Below are positions 44,133-53,293 of a DNA stretch of 62,127 nucleotides, piece by piece (the first letter of the stretch is position 1; each line of letters opens with the position of its first letter). The translations under genes and the position numbers were made by a program. This stretch comes from CAZBWP01 sp964630265 (GTDB taxonomy: Bacteria > Pseudomonadota > Alphaproteobacteria > Rhodospirillales > Defluviicoccaceae), in contig CAZVRW010000016.1 in the NCBI GenBank assembly GCA_964630265.1, positions 1 to 62,127 of the forward strand, in the 5' to 3' direction. The notes beneath the pieces were generated by a model. It made no database searches, was not told where the DNA came from, and worked only from the letters and a program-made list of their open reading frames with translations.

Positions 44133-44948
44133 TCAGCGCAGGATCAGGTCGCCGAGATCGTCGACGACGATATCGGCACCGTGCCACAGCAGCGCCGAGC
44201 GGTCGTGCGCGCGATCGACGCCGACGATCAGGCCGGCGCCCGCCGTCTTCGCCGCCTGCACGCCGGTGACGGTGTCCTCGAACACGACACTGTCGGCCGC
44301 CGTGGTGCCGAGCAGCTCCACCGCCTTCAGGTAGGTGTCGGGCGCCGGCTTGCCGGCTAGGCTGAGCGCCGCCGCCTCGCGACCGCTGACCAGCGCATCG
44401 AACAGCTCGAACAGGCCGGCACGGCGCAACACCGTCTCGGCGTTCTTGCTGGCCGAGACCAGGGCCAGCCGGCGGTTGCGGGCCTTCAACGAGCGCAACA
44501 GCGCGACGGTGGTGGGGAAGACCTCCGGGCCGGTGCGTTGGAGGTGCTCGAGAAACAATTGGTTCTTGCGATTGCCAAGACCGCAGCAGGTTTCCGTGGT
44601 CGCGTCGTCGGTCGGCTCGCCGAACGGGATGACGATGCCACGCGACGCGAGAAAGCAGGCGACACCGTCGTAGCGACCGCGGCCGTCGACGTGATCATGG
44701 TAATCGGCGATGGCGTCGAACGGCCGAAAGGGCAGGGTGTTGCGCGCCGAGAACGCCTGTAGGAAGTCATCGAACACCCGCTTCCAGAAAAGACCATGGC
44801 AGTCGGCGGAGCGCGTGATCACGCCATCCATGTCAAACAGCATGGCAGGATAGGCGTCAACGGCCAGCACCGGCTCGGCGGCGGCCGATGGCTGCGTGTC
44901 GGAACCGCGCCCAGGCGAACCGCCGTTGTTCGACGCCGCGGCCATCAT
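44133..44948 (-). CDS. HAD-family hydrolase, beta-phosphoglucomutase-like
   Basis: A 271-residue protein. Motif I is L-F-D-M-D-G-V-I-T-R near residue 37, motif II V-S-A-S-K-N and motif IV V-F-E-D-T-V-T-G-V-Q. The middle part, with Y-D-H/D-H-V-D-G and Y-D-G-V-A-C-F-L-A-S-R-G, matches the beta-phosphoglucomutase-like group often linked to trehalose/maltose phosphorylases. The sugar substrate is unknown and no phosphorylase is in the window. The start follows GGAGG by five bases; an ATG three bases on is equivalent. Confidence 0.85.
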   Translation of the reverse strand: MMAAASNNGGSPGRGSDTQPSAAAEPVLAVDAYPAMLFDMDGVITRSADCHGLFWKRVFDDFLQAFSARNTLPFRPFDAIADYHDHVDGRGRYDGVACFLASRGIVIPFGEPTDDATTETCCGLGNRKNQLFLEHLQRTGPEVFPTTVALLRSLKARNRRLALVSASKNAETVLRRAGLFELFDALVSGREAAALSLAGKPAPDTYLKAVELLGTTAADSVVFEDTVTGVQAAKTAGAGLIVGVDRAHDRSALLWHGADIVVDDLGDLILR

Positions 44949-45042
44949 CGCATCGCATCCTCCGACCGGCCGCGCCCGCAAGGTACGTCGGTCGCCAAAG
45001 CGTTCATATATAAGCCCCTATGTTGATAGGGGCCGTGAGAAA

Positions 45043-46353
45043 TCAAAGCGGTTTTTTCGCAGCCTCGGTCTGCCGCCGGGCGCGTAATGCGTCCCACGAT
45101 CGCAGTCGCTTGCCAACCTCCGCCTCGAAGCCGCGATCTTCGGGGTTGTAGAAGCGCCGCCGGTCCATGCCCTCGGGAAAGTACGACTGGCCGGAAAAGG
45201 CGTCCGGCACGTCATGGTCATAAGCATAGCCGCGGCCATAGCCGAGTTCCTTCATCAGGCGGGTCGGCGCGTTGAGGATGTGCATGGGTGGCATCAGCGA
45301 GCCGGTGTCGCGGGCGGCCCGGCGGGAGGCCCCCTCGGCGCGATAGAGCGCGTTGGATTTCGGCGCGGTGCCCAGGTAGACGACGCACTGCACCAGTGCC
45401 AAGTCGCCCTCCGGCGAGCCGAGGCGCTCGTAGGCGTCCCAGGCCGCCAGCGCCTGCGGCAGCGCCTGGGGATCGGCAATGCCGACATCTTCGACGGCGA
45501 AACGGACCAGCCGACGGGCGATGTAGAGAGGATCCTCGCCGCCCACCAACATCCGGGCCAGCCAGTAGAGGGCGGCGTCCGTGTCGGAGCCGCGCAGCGA
45601 CTTGTGCAACGCGCTGATCAGATTGTAGTGGCTTTCCTGATGCTTGTCGTAGATCGGCAGGCGCCGCTGCACCGCAGCCGCCAAGCCCGCCGGATCGAGG
45701 CGCGTCGCCGCCGGCAGATCGACCAGCACCTCCGCCATGTTCAGCAGGTAGCGGCCGTCACCGTCGGCCATGGCACAGAGCGCGTCGCGGGCGTCCGCAT
45801 CCAACGGCAACGGCCGGCCAAGCGTCGCCTCCGCCCGGTCGAGCAGACGGCCGAGGGCCTCGTGGTCGAGCCTTTGCAGGACCAGCACGCGACAGCGTGA
45901 GAGCAGCGGCGCATTCAGTTCGAACGAGGGGTTCTCGGTGGTCGCGCCGACGAGGATGACCGTGCCATCCTCGACGTAGGGGAGAAAACCGTCCTGCTGT
46001 GCCCGGTTGAAGCGGTGGATCTCGTCGATGAACAGCAGCGTCCCCTGGCCGACGGCGCGCCGCTTGCGGGCCGCATCGAACACCCGGCGGAGATCGGCAA
46101 CGCCGGAGAACACCGCGGACAGCGGCTCGAAATGGAGGTCCGTGTGATCGGCGAGCAGGCGGGCGATCGTGGTCTTGCCCGACCCTGGCGGGCCCCAGAG
46201 GATCGTCGAGGTGACCCGGCCGGCCTCCAGCATGCGGGTGATCGGCCCGTTGGGGCCGAGCAGATGGTCCTGGCCGACGACGTCGGCGAGCCGCTTCGGG
46301 CGCAGTCGGTCGGCGAGCGGATGCGGTGCCGCGGCGTCGAACAGCGTGCTCAT
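45043..46353 (-). CDS. rarA: Replication-associated recombination ATPase RarA (MgsA)
   Basis: A 436-residue clamp-loader-like AAA+ protein acting at stalled forks. Walker A is G-P-P-G-S-G-K-T-T near residue 52, Walker B F-I-D-E-I-H-R-F-N near 105, sensor 1 G-A-T-T-E-N-P-S-F near 130. The C-terminal part has H-Y-N-L-I-S-A-L-H-K-S-L-R-G-S-D, a strong family mark. The start used overlaps the degP stop as ATGA; an ATG five codons upstream and a very long open frame are also present but not supported. Confidence 0.94.
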   Translation of the reverse strand: MSTLFDAAAPHPLADRLRPKRLADVVGQDHLLGPNGPITRMLEAGRVTSTILWGPPGSGKTTIARLLADHTDLHFEPLSAVFSGVADLRRVFDAARKRRAVGQGTLLFIDEIHRFNRAQQDGFLPYVEDGTVILVGATTENPSFELNAPLLSRCRVLVLQRLDHEALGRLLDRAEATLGRPLPLDADARDALCAMADGDGRYLLNMAEVLVDLPAATRLDPAGLAAAVQRRLPIYDKHQESHYNLISALHKSLRGSDTDAALYWLARMLVGGEDPLYIARRLVRFAVEDVGIADPQALPQALAAWDAYERLGSPEGDLALVQCVVYLGTAPKSNALYRAEGASRRAARDTGSLMPPMHILNAPTRLMKELGYGRGYAYDHDVPDAFSGQSYFPEGMDRRRFYNPEDRGFEAEVGKRLRSWDALRARRQTEAAKKPL

Positions 46354-47897
46354 CCGGACATCCGCCATTCCAGCACCTGGTCGCCGCGGCGGAGCCGCAT
46401 GCGCTGCACCGGCTCGCTTCGTGCCAAACGCGCCTTCAGCCCGGCGGCGGTCGTGATGTCGTTTCCGTTGACCGAAACGACCACATCGCCGCTGCGCACG
46501 CCGAAGCGGTCGGCGGCGCTGCCTGGGCGCACGGCGACGACGATGACGCCGTCGCGAAACGCGCTGACGCCCAACTCCTGGGCCAGGGCCGGCGACATGT
46601 TGGCGACGGTGGCGCCGGCGAGGGGATGGGCGCCGCTGAGTTCGGTGAGGTCGCGGGGTGGATCCTCGAGCGCCTCGACGAGGCGCAGCCGCACCGTCTC
46701 CTCGCGGCCACGGCGCCAACGGCGGACTTCGACGGTTTCGCCGATGCTGCCGGTCGCCAGCCGATAGTCGAGCGCCTGCGGCGTGTCGACGGCATGGCCG
46801 TCGATGGTGAGCAGGACGTCGCCGGTGTCCAGTCCGGCGGCGGCGGCCGGTCCGCGCGGATGCAGTTCCTCGACGATCACGCCGCGCGGCCGCGTTAGCC
46901 CCAGTCCGGCCGCGAGGTCGGCGGAGACGGCGCGGGTGCGGGCACCGAGCCACGGACGCACCAGGCGCCCCTCGCCGGTGATGCCGGCCACCACCGAGCG
47001 GACGAGGTTGGCGGGCACCGCGAAACCGATGCCGTGCGACGCGCCACTCCGGGAATAGATGGCGGTGTTGATGCCGATCAGCGCGCCGGTCATGTCAACC
47101 AGGGCGCCCCCCGAGTTGCCGGGATTGATCGCCGCGTCGGTCTGGATGAAGAAATCGTGGTCGCCGAGGCCGACGCGGGTGCGGGCGATGGCCGAGACGA
47201 TACCGCTGGTCACCGTCTGTCCGACGCCGAACGGATTGCCGATGGCCAGCACGATGTCGCCCACCTCGACCGTGTCGGAATCGCGGAGGCGCAGGGCCGG
47301 CAGCGCCTCGTCGCCGACGTCGATGCGCAGCACGGCGAGATCGGTGGCGTCATCGGCGCCGATCACCTCGACATCGAACTCGCGCCGGTCGGCGAGAACG
47401 ACGGTGATCTCCGTTGCCTCGGCGATGACGTGGCGATTGGTCACGACGATGCCACCGGCATCGACTATGACCCCCGAGCCGAGCGCGTTCTGTACGCGGG
47501 CGCGCGGCGCTCCGAACGGCCAGTCGGGGCCGAAGAACCGCCGGAAAAACGGATCATCGAACATCGGCGTGGGCGGGCGACTCTGCACCACCCGGCGGCT
47601 GTAGATGTTGACCACGGCCGGGGCCGCGACGCGGACCACCGGCGCGTAGGAGAGCAGGACGTCGGCGCGGGTCTCCGGCACGCGGCGCTCGACGGCGGGG
47701 TTTGGTGCGGGGTCTGGTGCGGGGTCTGGGGCGGGCTCCGCCGCCGCCACGCCGACAAGCAGCACGCCCGCCAGAACCAGCACCGCGGCGCGCCGCACGG
47801 TCATCAGCGCGCTGAGCGCCGCGGCGAGCACGGGGGCGCATGCACGGACGAGCGGTGCGATGACCCCGGACCCACGCTCTCGGGACGATGGCCGCAT
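46350..47897 (-). CDS. DegP/DegQ-type periplasmic serine protease
   Basis: A trypsin-like protease with two PDZ domains. The triad is His in V-V-T-N-R-H-V, Asp in A-T-D-L-A-V-L and Ser in N-P-G-N-S-G-G-A-L near residue 250; PDZ domains follow at about 310-400 and 425-505. An export signal (A-A-V-L-V-L-A-G-V-L-L-V-G-V-A-A-A) precedes a short Asp/Pro repeat. The start may be this ATG or the one at 47804, which gives a more standard signal peptide. It degrades or refolds envelope proteins. The order rplQ-degP-rarA is widespread in alphaproteobacteria. Confidence 0.92.
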   Translation of the reverse strand: MRPSSRERGSGVIAPLVRACAPVLAAALSALMTVRRAAVLVLAGVLLVGVAAAEPAPDPAPDPAPNPAVERRVPETRADVLLSYAPVVRVAAPAVVNIYSRRVVQSRPPTPMFDDPFFRRFFGPDWPFGAPRARVQNALGSGVIVDAGGIVVTNRHVIAEATEITVVLADRREFDVEVIGADDATDLAVLRIDVGDEALPALRLRDSDTVEVGDIVLAIGNPFGVGQTVTSGIVSAIARTRVGLGDHDFFIQTDAAINPGNSGGALVDMTGALIGINTAIYSRSGASHGIGFAVPANLVRSVVAGITGEGRLVRPWLGARTRAVSADLAAGLGLTRPRGVIVEELHPRGPAAAAGLDTGDVLLTIDGHAVDTPQALDYRLATGSIGETVEVRRWRRGREETVRLRLVEALEDPPRDLTELSGAHPLAGATVANMSPALAQELGVSAFRDGVIVVAVRPGSAADRFGVRSGDVVVSVNGNDITTAAGLKARLARSEPVQRMRLRRGDQVLEWRMSG

Positions 47898-47916
47898 CGG
47901 CCGGTCGCAAAGGAGA

Positions 47917-48351
47917 CTACTGGTTTTCCGCAGCCTCGGCGGCGGCGAGTTCGGCCGCGACCCGCGCCTTGTCCTCAGCCCCCTTGGCCTCGGGATCGCG
48001 ATCGACCAGCTCGATCACCGCCACCGGGGCGTTGTCGCCATGGCGAAAGCCCGCCCTGAGCACGCGGGTATAGCCGCCTTGCCGGTCGCGATAGCGCGGC
48101 GCGAGGGACTCGAAAAGCTTGCCGACGATGCGATCGTCGCCGAGGAATGCCGCCGCCTGTCGGCGGGCGTGCAGGTTGCCCCGCTTGCCAAGCGTGATCA
48201 TCTGATCGGCGAACCGCCGCAGCTCTTTCGCTTTCGGCAAGGTCGTCGTGATCTGTTCATGCCGCAGCAGCGACACCGTCATGTTGGCGAACATCGCCTT
48301 GCGGTGGCTGCTCGTTCGATTGAGCTTGCGCCCGCTGATGCCGTGACGCAT
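47917..48351 (-). CDS. rplQ: 50S ribosomal protein L17
   Basis: A 144-residue protein opening M-R-H-G-I-S-G-R-K-L-N-R-T-S-S-H-R, the L17 signature. The core ends near residue 118 and an Ala/Glu-rich tail of about 25 residues follows. Last gene of the alpha operon, 55 bases beyond rpoA. Confidence 0.97.
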   Translation of the reverse strand: MRHGISGRKLNRTSSHRKAMFANMTVSLLRHEQITTTLPKAKELRRFADQMITLGKRGNLHARRQAAAFLGDDRIVGKLFESLAPRYRDRQGGYTRVLRAGFRHGDNAPVAVIELVDRDPEAKGAEDKARVAAELAAAEAAENQ

Positions 48352-48406
48352 CGGTAAATCTCCTTGGCCGAACCGGACGACCGGGCGTGTGCCCGATCCT
48401 AGCCGG

Positions 48407-49423
48407 TCAATACGGCTCTTCCAGCTTTTTCGCCAAATCCTCGATGTTCTCGGGCGGCCAGTTGGGAATCTCGAGACCCAACTGCAGGCCCATCTGCGCC
48501 AGTACTTCCTTGATCTCGTTCAGCGACTTCCGGCCGAAATTCGGCGTCCGCAGCATATCGGCCTCGGACTTCTGCACGAGATCGCCGATGTAGATGATGT
48601 TGTCGTTCTTCAGGCAGTTGGCGGAGCGCACCGAAAGTTCCAGCTCATCCACCTTGCGCAGCAGATTGCGGTTGAAGGGCAGATCGTCGCGGCGGTCTTC
48701 CTCGACCGCGATCTGCGGTTCCTCGAAATTGATGAACATCTGCAACTGGTCTTGCAGGATCCGCGCCGCCAGCGCCACCGCGTCCTCGGGCGACACCGCG
48801 CCGTTGGTGCTGACCTCCAGCGACAGCTTGTCGTGGTCGGTGACCTGTCCGACCCGGGTGTTCTCGACCTTGTAGGCGACCTTGCGGACGGGGGAATAGA
48901 TGGCGTCCACCGGGATCAGGCCGATCGGCGCTTCTTCGTTCTTGCTGGCGGCCGCCGGCACGTAGCCCTTGCCATTCTCCACCGTCAGCTCCATCGACAG
49001 GCGCGCGCCATGGTCGAGGGTGCAGATGACGAGATCCTTGCTCATCACCTCGATGTCGTGACCGGTCTCGATCATGCCGGCCGTCACCTCGCAGGGCCCT
49101 TCGGCGCGCAGGTAGACGCGGCGCGGGCCTTCCCCGCCCATGCGGAGCGCGATGGACTTGACGTTAAGGACGATATCGGTGACATCCTCCCGAACCCCGG
49201 GGATCGACGAGAATTCATGCAACACGCCGTCGATCTGAATGGCGGTCACCGCGGCCCCGTGCAGCGACGACAACAGCACGCGCCGCAGGGCGTTGCCGAG
49301 CGTCAGCCCGAAACCGCGCTCCAGCGGCTCGGCCACGATCGTCGCCCGCCGGCGGGGATCGGCGCCGGGCACCACGTCGAGCTTCGAGGGTTTGATCAGG
49401 GTCTGCCAATTGCGTTGAATCAC
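48407..49423 (-). CDS. rpoA: RNA polymerase subunit alpha
   Basis: A 338-residue subunit. The N-terminal assembly domain (1-235) has E-P-L-E-R-G-F-G-L-T-L-G-N-A-L-R-R-V-L-L; the C-terminal domain (about 255-325) carries S-V-R-S-A-N-C-L-K-N and the N-F-G-R-K-S-L-N-E-I-K contact surface for UP elements and activators. Full length, normal position between rpsK and rplQ. Confidence 0.98.
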   Translation of the reverse strand: MIQRNWQTLIKPSKLDVVPGADPRRRATIVAEPLERGFGLTLGNALRRVLLSSLHGAAVTAIQIDGVLHEFSSIPGVREDVTDIVLNVKSIALRMGGEGPRRVYLRAEGPCEVTAGMIETGHDIEVMSKDLVICTLDHGARLSMELTVENGKGYVPAAASKNEEAPIGLIPVDAIYSPVRKVAYKVENTRVGQVTDHDKLSLEVSTNGAVSPEDAVALAARILQDQLQMFINFEEPQIAVEEDRRDDLPFNRNLLRKVDELELSVRSANCLKNDNIIYIGDLVQKSEADMLRTPNFGRKSLNEIKEVLAQMGLQLGLEIPNWPPENIEDLAKKLEEPY

Positions 49424-49523
49424 TACGGCAACCTCGTTTTTCTAACAGGAATACGAGCGCGGCGCCCGCATGGCGCCCGCTCGATCAAGCAGGTCCGGCT
49501 TCGCGCCCACGGCGCGTCCGCGG

Positions 49524-49913
49524 CTAGACGCGGCGCCTTTTCCGGGGGCGGCAACCGTTATGCGGAATCGGCGTGACATCGCGAATGGCGGTGATCGTGA
49601 AGCCGGCGGACTGCAGCGCGCGCAGCGCCGATTCGCGGCCGGACCCCGGCCCCTTGACCTCAACCTCCAGCGTCTTCATGCCGTGTTCCTGGGCCTTGCG
49701 CGCGGCATCCTCGGCGGCGACCTGCGCCGCGTAGGGCGTCGACTTGCGCGATCCCTTGAACCCTTGCGAGCCGGAGGACGACCAGGAAATGGCGTTCCCC
49801 TGGGCGTCGGTGATGGTGATCAGGGTGTTGTTGAAGGTCGCATTGATATGCGCGACGCCCGAAGTAATGTTTTTACGCTCGCGTCGGCGGGGCCGCTGCG
49901 GTGCTTTTGCCAT
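49524..49913 (-). CDS. rpsK: 30S ribosomal protein S11
   Basis: A 129-residue platform protein with I-N-A-T-F-N-N-T-L-I-T-I-T-D and the C-terminal P-H-N-G-C-R-P-R-K-R-R-R-V that contacts 16S rRNA near the mRNA exit. One hundred bases separate it from rpoA; that gap holds no gene. Confidence 0.98.
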   Translation of the reverse strand: MAKAPQRPRRRERKNITSGVAHINATFNNTLITITDAQGNAISWSSSGSQGFKGSRKSTPYAAQVAAEDAARKAQEHGMKTLEVEVKGPGSGRESALRALQSAGFTITAIRDVTPIPHNGCRPRKRRRV

Positions 49914-49957
49914 GATGCTGTCCTGTCAATCCTGCGAACCGGGCCTTCGAACCTTGG

Positions 49958-50335
49958 CTACTTGGTGACCTTCTTCTTGCCGGCGATGGGTTTCGCCTTG
50001 CCCTTGCGGGTGCGGGCATTGGTGTGGGTCCGCTGACCGCGCACCGGTAGCCCTCGGCGATGCCGCAGGCCGCGATAGCACCCGAGGTCCATGAGGCGCT
50101 TGATGTTCATCGCCGCCTCACGCCGCAGATCCCCCTCGACCACGTACTCGCCGTCGATCAATTCCCGCAGCTGGATCACCTCGGCGTCACTCAACTGGTT
50201 GACGCGACGTTCCCGCGGGATCGCCAACTGCTCGCAGATCTTGCGGGCGGTCGTCGGGCCGATCCCGTGGATGTAGGTCAGGGCGATCTCCACCCGCTTG
50301 CCTGTGGGTACGTTAACCCCAGCGATACGCGCCAC
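49958..50335 (-). CDS. rpsM: 30S ribosomal protein S13
   Basis: A 125-residue head protein beginning M-A-R-I-A-G-V-N-V-P, with Y-I-H-G-I-G and the C-terminal R-G-Q-R-T-H-T-N-A-R-T-R-K-G that reaches the tRNA sites. No rpmJ (L36) gene lies between secY/adk and rpsM, as usual in alphaproteobacteria. Confidence 0.98.
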   Translation of the reverse strand: MARIAGVNVPTGKRVEIALTYIHGIGPTTARKICEQLAIPRERRVNQLSDAEVIQLRELIDGEYVVEGDLRREAAMNIKRLMDLGCYRGLRHRRGLPVRGQRTHTNARTRKGKAKPIAGKKKVTK

Positions 50336-50422
50336 CGCACGCTCTCCTTAAACTTGTTGTGACCATTGAGGGAAGACGCCCGCAAACACGGCCGAGTAAG
50401 TATAAAGACCGAGCGCGCGACG

Positions 50423-51073
50423 TCAACCTCGTGTTTTCTCCACGATGCCGCGCAGCTCTTCCGTCACCGCGTCGATGCTCGCCATCCCGTCGATGGTGCG
50501 CACCAGCAGCCGGTAGTGGTCGAGGATCGGCTCCGTCTGGGCGTGATAGGCTTGCAGCCGCGACCGCACCGTCGCCTCGTTGTCGTCGGCGCGCCGCTCG
50601 AACGTGGTGCCACCGCATTTGTCGCAGACGCCCTCGACCTGCGGGCGCTGGAATTTCTCGTGGTAGCCGGCACCACAGGTGGCGCAGGTGAACCGCCCGG
50701 TGATGCGCTCGACCATGGCGTCATCGTCGACCTCGATGGAGATGACATGGTCCAACGCCAAGCCCTTGCGCACCAGCAACTCGTCCAAGGCGCGCGCCTG
50801 GCCGAGGGTGCGGGGAAAGCCGTCGAGGATGAAACCGTCGCGGCAGTCGTCCTGGTCGAGGCGCCGATCGATCAGGTCGATGATCAGGTTGTCGGGGACG
50901 AGACCGCCCGCCTGCATGATGTCGTCCGCCTGCTGCCCCAGCGCCGACCCCGCCGCCACCTCGGAGCGCAGCATCTCGCCGGTCGACAACTGGGCGATCC
51001 CAAAAATCTCCTCCAGCCGCTTGGCCTGCGTTCCCTTGCCCGCGCCGGGCGGACCGAACAGGATCAGATTCAT
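50423..51073 (-). CDS. adk: Adenylate kinase
   Basis: A 216-residue kinase balancing ATP, ADP and AMP. The P-loop is G-P-P-G-A-G-K-G-T near residue 7, and G-F-P-R-T follows near 84. The LID domain carries four cysteines in C-A-T-C and C-D-K-C, so it binds structural zinc, unlike the E. coli enzyme. The ATG overlaps the secY stop (ATGA), coupling it to the translocon gene. Confidence 0.97.
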   Translation of the reverse strand: MNLILFGPPGAGKGTQAKRLEEIFGIAQLSTGEMLRSEVAAGSALGQQADDIMQAGGLVPDNLIIDLIDRRLDQDDCRDGFILDGFPRTLGQARALDELLVRKGLALDHVISIEVDDDAMVERITGRFTCATCGAGYHEKFQRPQVEGVCDKCGGTTFERRADDNEATVRSRLQAYHAQTEPILDHYRLLVRTIDGMASIDAVTEELRGIVEKTRG

Positions 51074-52419
51074 CGTCGTTTCCCCCGAAGTTTCGCCTTC
51101 TTCACGAGGCCTTCGTATTGGTGCGCCAATAAGTGCGAATGGATCTGACCGACGGTGTCGAGCGTCACCGTGACGACAATGAGCAGGCTGGTGCCGCCGA
51201 AATAGAAGGGCACGGAATAGCGTGAGATCAGGATCTCCGGCAACAGGCAGACCAACGCCAGATAGGCGGCGCCGACGACGGTGAGGCGTGTCAACACCTT
51301 GTCCAGATACTCCGCGGTGTTCTTGCCGGGACGAATGCCGGGAACGAAGCCGCCATATTTCTTGAGATTATCCGCCGTGTCGGCCGGATTGAACACGACC
51401 GCCGTGTAAAAGAAGGCAAAGAACACGATCAGGCTGAGGTAGGTGAGCAGATAGAGCGGCTGCCCACGCCCCAGGTACACGGACACCGCGTTCAGCCATT
51501 CCGGGCCGCCCGTGCCCTCGGCCGCGAAGTTGATGATGGTGATCGGCATCAACAGCAACGAACTGGCGAAGATCGGCGGGATGACGCCCGCGGTGTTGAG
51601 CTTGAGCGGCAGGTGGGTACTCTCGCCGCCCACCATCCGCGTCCCCTGCTGCCGTTTCGGGTACTGCACCAGGATGCGGCGCTGTGCGCGCTCGACGAAC
51701 ACCACGAAGAAGATCACGGCAACCGCCATGGCCAGCAGCACGACGATGATCGCGGTGGACAGGGCGCCGGTCCGCCCAAGTTCCAGCGTGCCGGCCAACG
51801 CGCTCGGCAACTCGGCGACGATGCCGGCGAAAATGATCAGCGAGATGCCGTTGCCGACGCCGCGCGCCGTGATCTGTTCGCCGAGCCACATCAGGAACAT
51901 GGTGCCACCCACCAGGGTGACGATGGTGGTGAACCGGAAGAACCACCCGGGATCGACGACCGCCGGTCCGGCGGATGACTGCATGCCCTCAAGGCCGATG
52001 GCCAGCGCATAGGCCTGCACCGTGGTGATCAGCACCGTGAGATAGCGGGTATATTGGTTGATCCGCTTGCGCCCCGATTCCCCTTCCTTCTTCATCGCTT
52101 CGAGCGATGGCACCACGGCGGTCATCAGCTGCATGATGATGGCCGCCGAGATGTAGGGCATGATGTTCAGGGCGAAGATCGTCATCCGCCCGAGCGCACC
52201 GCCGGCAAACATGTTGAACATGCCGAGGATGCCGCCGGCCTGCTGACGGAAAATGTCGCTGACCGCCACCGGATCGATGCCGGGCAACGGAATGTAAGTG
52301 CCGATGCGATAGACGATCAGTGCCCCGAGCGTGAACCACAGGCGCTTTTTGAGTTCGGTCGCCTTGGCGAACGCGCCAAAGTTGATCTGCGAGGCAAGTT
52401 GCTCGGCGGCGGAAGCCAT
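51070..52419 (-). CDS. secY: Protein translocase channel subunit SecY
   Basis: A 449-residue inner-membrane protein with about ten hydrophobic helices, forming the channel with SecE and SecG. Signatures include Y-I-P-L-P-G-I-D-P and M-P-Y-I-S-A-A-I-I-M-Q near the N-terminus and G-I-R-P-G-K-N-T-A-E-Y in the cytosolic loop near residue 360 that binds SecA. The N-terminus before the first helix is of normal length. Confidence 0.98.
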   Translation of the reverse strand: MASAAEQLASQINFGAFAKATELKKRLWFTLGALIVYRIGTYIPLPGIDPVAVSDIFRQQAGGILGMFNMFAGGALGRMTIFALNIMPYISAAIIMQLMTAVVPSLEAMKKEGESGRKRINQYTRYLTVLITTVQAYALAIGLEGMQSSAGPAVVDPGWFFRFTTIVTLVGGTMFLMWLGEQITARGVGNGISLIIFAGIVAELPSALAGTLELGRTGALSTAIIVVLLAMAVAVIFFVVFVERAQRRILVQYPKRQQGTRMVGGESTHLPLKLNTAGVIPPIFASSLLLMPITIINFAAEGTGGPEWLNAVSVYLGRGQPLYLLTYLSLIVFFAFFYTAVVFNPADTADNLKKYGGFVPGIRPGKNTAEYLDKVLTRLTVVGAAYLALVCLLPEILISRYSVPFYFGGTSLLIVVTVTLDTVGQIHSHLLAHQYEGLVKKAKLRGKRR

Positions 52420-52435
52420 GCGCGGGTCCCTGGAC

Positions 52436-52999
52436 TCAGTCCTCAGGCGTTTCGGTCGCCGGCGGCGGCTCCGCCGGCGCGGATGGTACGGTCGCGGTGT
52501 CCGAGGGGGCCGGATTGGCCGTATCGGCCGACGCCGCCGCCGGCCCCACGGTCACCCGACCGCCGGCCTGCTCGATGGCGGCGATCGCCGCTTTCGAAGC
52601 ACCGGTCACCCGCACTTCGAGTTTGGCGGTCACGGCACCCTTGGCAAGCAGGCGCACGCCATCGTGACGCTGCTTGAACAGCCCGGCGGCCTGCATCGCG
52701 GCTTCGTCGACCACACCCGAAGCGTCGAGCCGTCCGGCGTCGATCGCCTTTTGCAAAGTGCCGACGTTGACTTCGGCAAAGTCCTTGCGGAACGGATTCT
52801 TGAAGCCGCGCTTGGGCATGCGCCGGTACAGCGGCATCTGCCCGCCCTCGAAGCCCGGCCGGACACCGCCGCCGCTGCGCGCTTGCTGACCCTTGTGGCC
52901 CTTGCCCGAAGTCTTGCCCAGGCCCGAGCCGATGCCGCGGCCGACGCGCTTTCGAGGCGCGCGGGCGCCCGCATTGTCGCGCAGGTCGTTGAGTTTCAT
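52436..52999 (-). CDS. rplO: 50S ribosomal protein L15 with long acidic tail
   Basis: A 187-residue protein. The glycine/arginine-rich start (R-V-G-R-G-I-G-S-G-L-G-K-T and G-H-K-G-Q-Q-A-R) and G-F-E-G-G-Q-M-P-L-Y-R-R are typical. Homology ends near residue 148; about 40 extra residues rich in Ala, Pro, Asp and Thr follow, longer than the usual 145-165 total. The tail keeps the neighbours' codon bias. A three-copy tandem repeat lies just upstream, after rpmD. Confidence 0.97.
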   Translation of the reverse strand: MKLNDLRDNAGARAPRKRVGRGIGSGLGKTSGKGHKGQQARSGGGVRPGFEGGQMPLYRRMPKRGFKNPFRKDFAEVNVGTLQKAIDAGRLDASGVVDEAAMQAAGLFKQRHDGVRLLAKGAVTAKLEVRVTGASKAAIAAIEQAGGRVTVGPAAASADTANPAPSDTATVPSAPAEPPPATETPED

Positions 53000-53012
53000 C
53001 GTTCACTCCATT

Positions 53013-53098
53013 GCGGCGGCCACCGGCCGCCGGTCAACTCAAGGCGGCGGCCACCGACCGCCGGTCACGTCAAGGCGGCGGCCACCGACCGCCGGTTA
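53013..53098 (-). repeat. Three tandem 31-base hairpin repeats between rpmD and rplO
   Basis: The core GCGGCGGCCACCG(A/G)CCGCCGGT occurs three times at a strict 31-base period (starting 53013, 53044 and 53075). On the transcribed strand each unit can form CGGCGG/CCGCCG around a seven-base loop. Each unit begins with a stop-like TAA or TGA, the first being the real rpmD stop, so the array looks like a duplication of the rpmD end. It may slow decay or tune rplO translation. Confidence 0.85.
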
Positions 53099-53293
53099 CT
53101 CCGGGTGTTCGACGCGAATGAGGTGGCTCACCTTGTCGATCATGCCGCGCACCGCAGGCGTATCTTCGAGCTCGCGCGATCGGTTCATCTTGTTCAGCCC
53201 GAGGCCGATCAACGTCGCCCGTTGGTCGGAGCGGCGGCCGATCGGACTGCCAATCTGCGTCACCCGAATGCGTTTCGTCGTCGCGTCGCTCAC
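53096..53293 (-). CDS. rpmD: 50S ribosomal protein L30
   Basis: A 65-residue protein with the L30 signature I-R-V-T-Q-I-G-S-P-I-G-R and L-I-G-L-G-L-N-K-M-N-R-S-R-E-L-E-D-T-P. Its start overlaps the rpsE stop by four bases; its TAA is the first base of a tandem repeat array. Confidence 0.97.
   Translation of the reverse strand: MSDATTKRIRVTQIGSPIGRRSDQRATLIGLGLNKMNRSRELEDTPAVRGMIDKVSHLIRVEHPE

Noticed and set aside
46354..46953. A 200-residue N-terminal extension of RarA
   Set aside because: It is the shadow of degP on the same strand in another frame. RarA homology begins at M-S-T-L-F and the ATG overlaps the degP stop.
53013..53098. CRISPR-like array (31-base period)
   Set aside because: The repeats are contiguous without unique spacers, only three copies exist and no cas genes are near; it is a tandem duplication.
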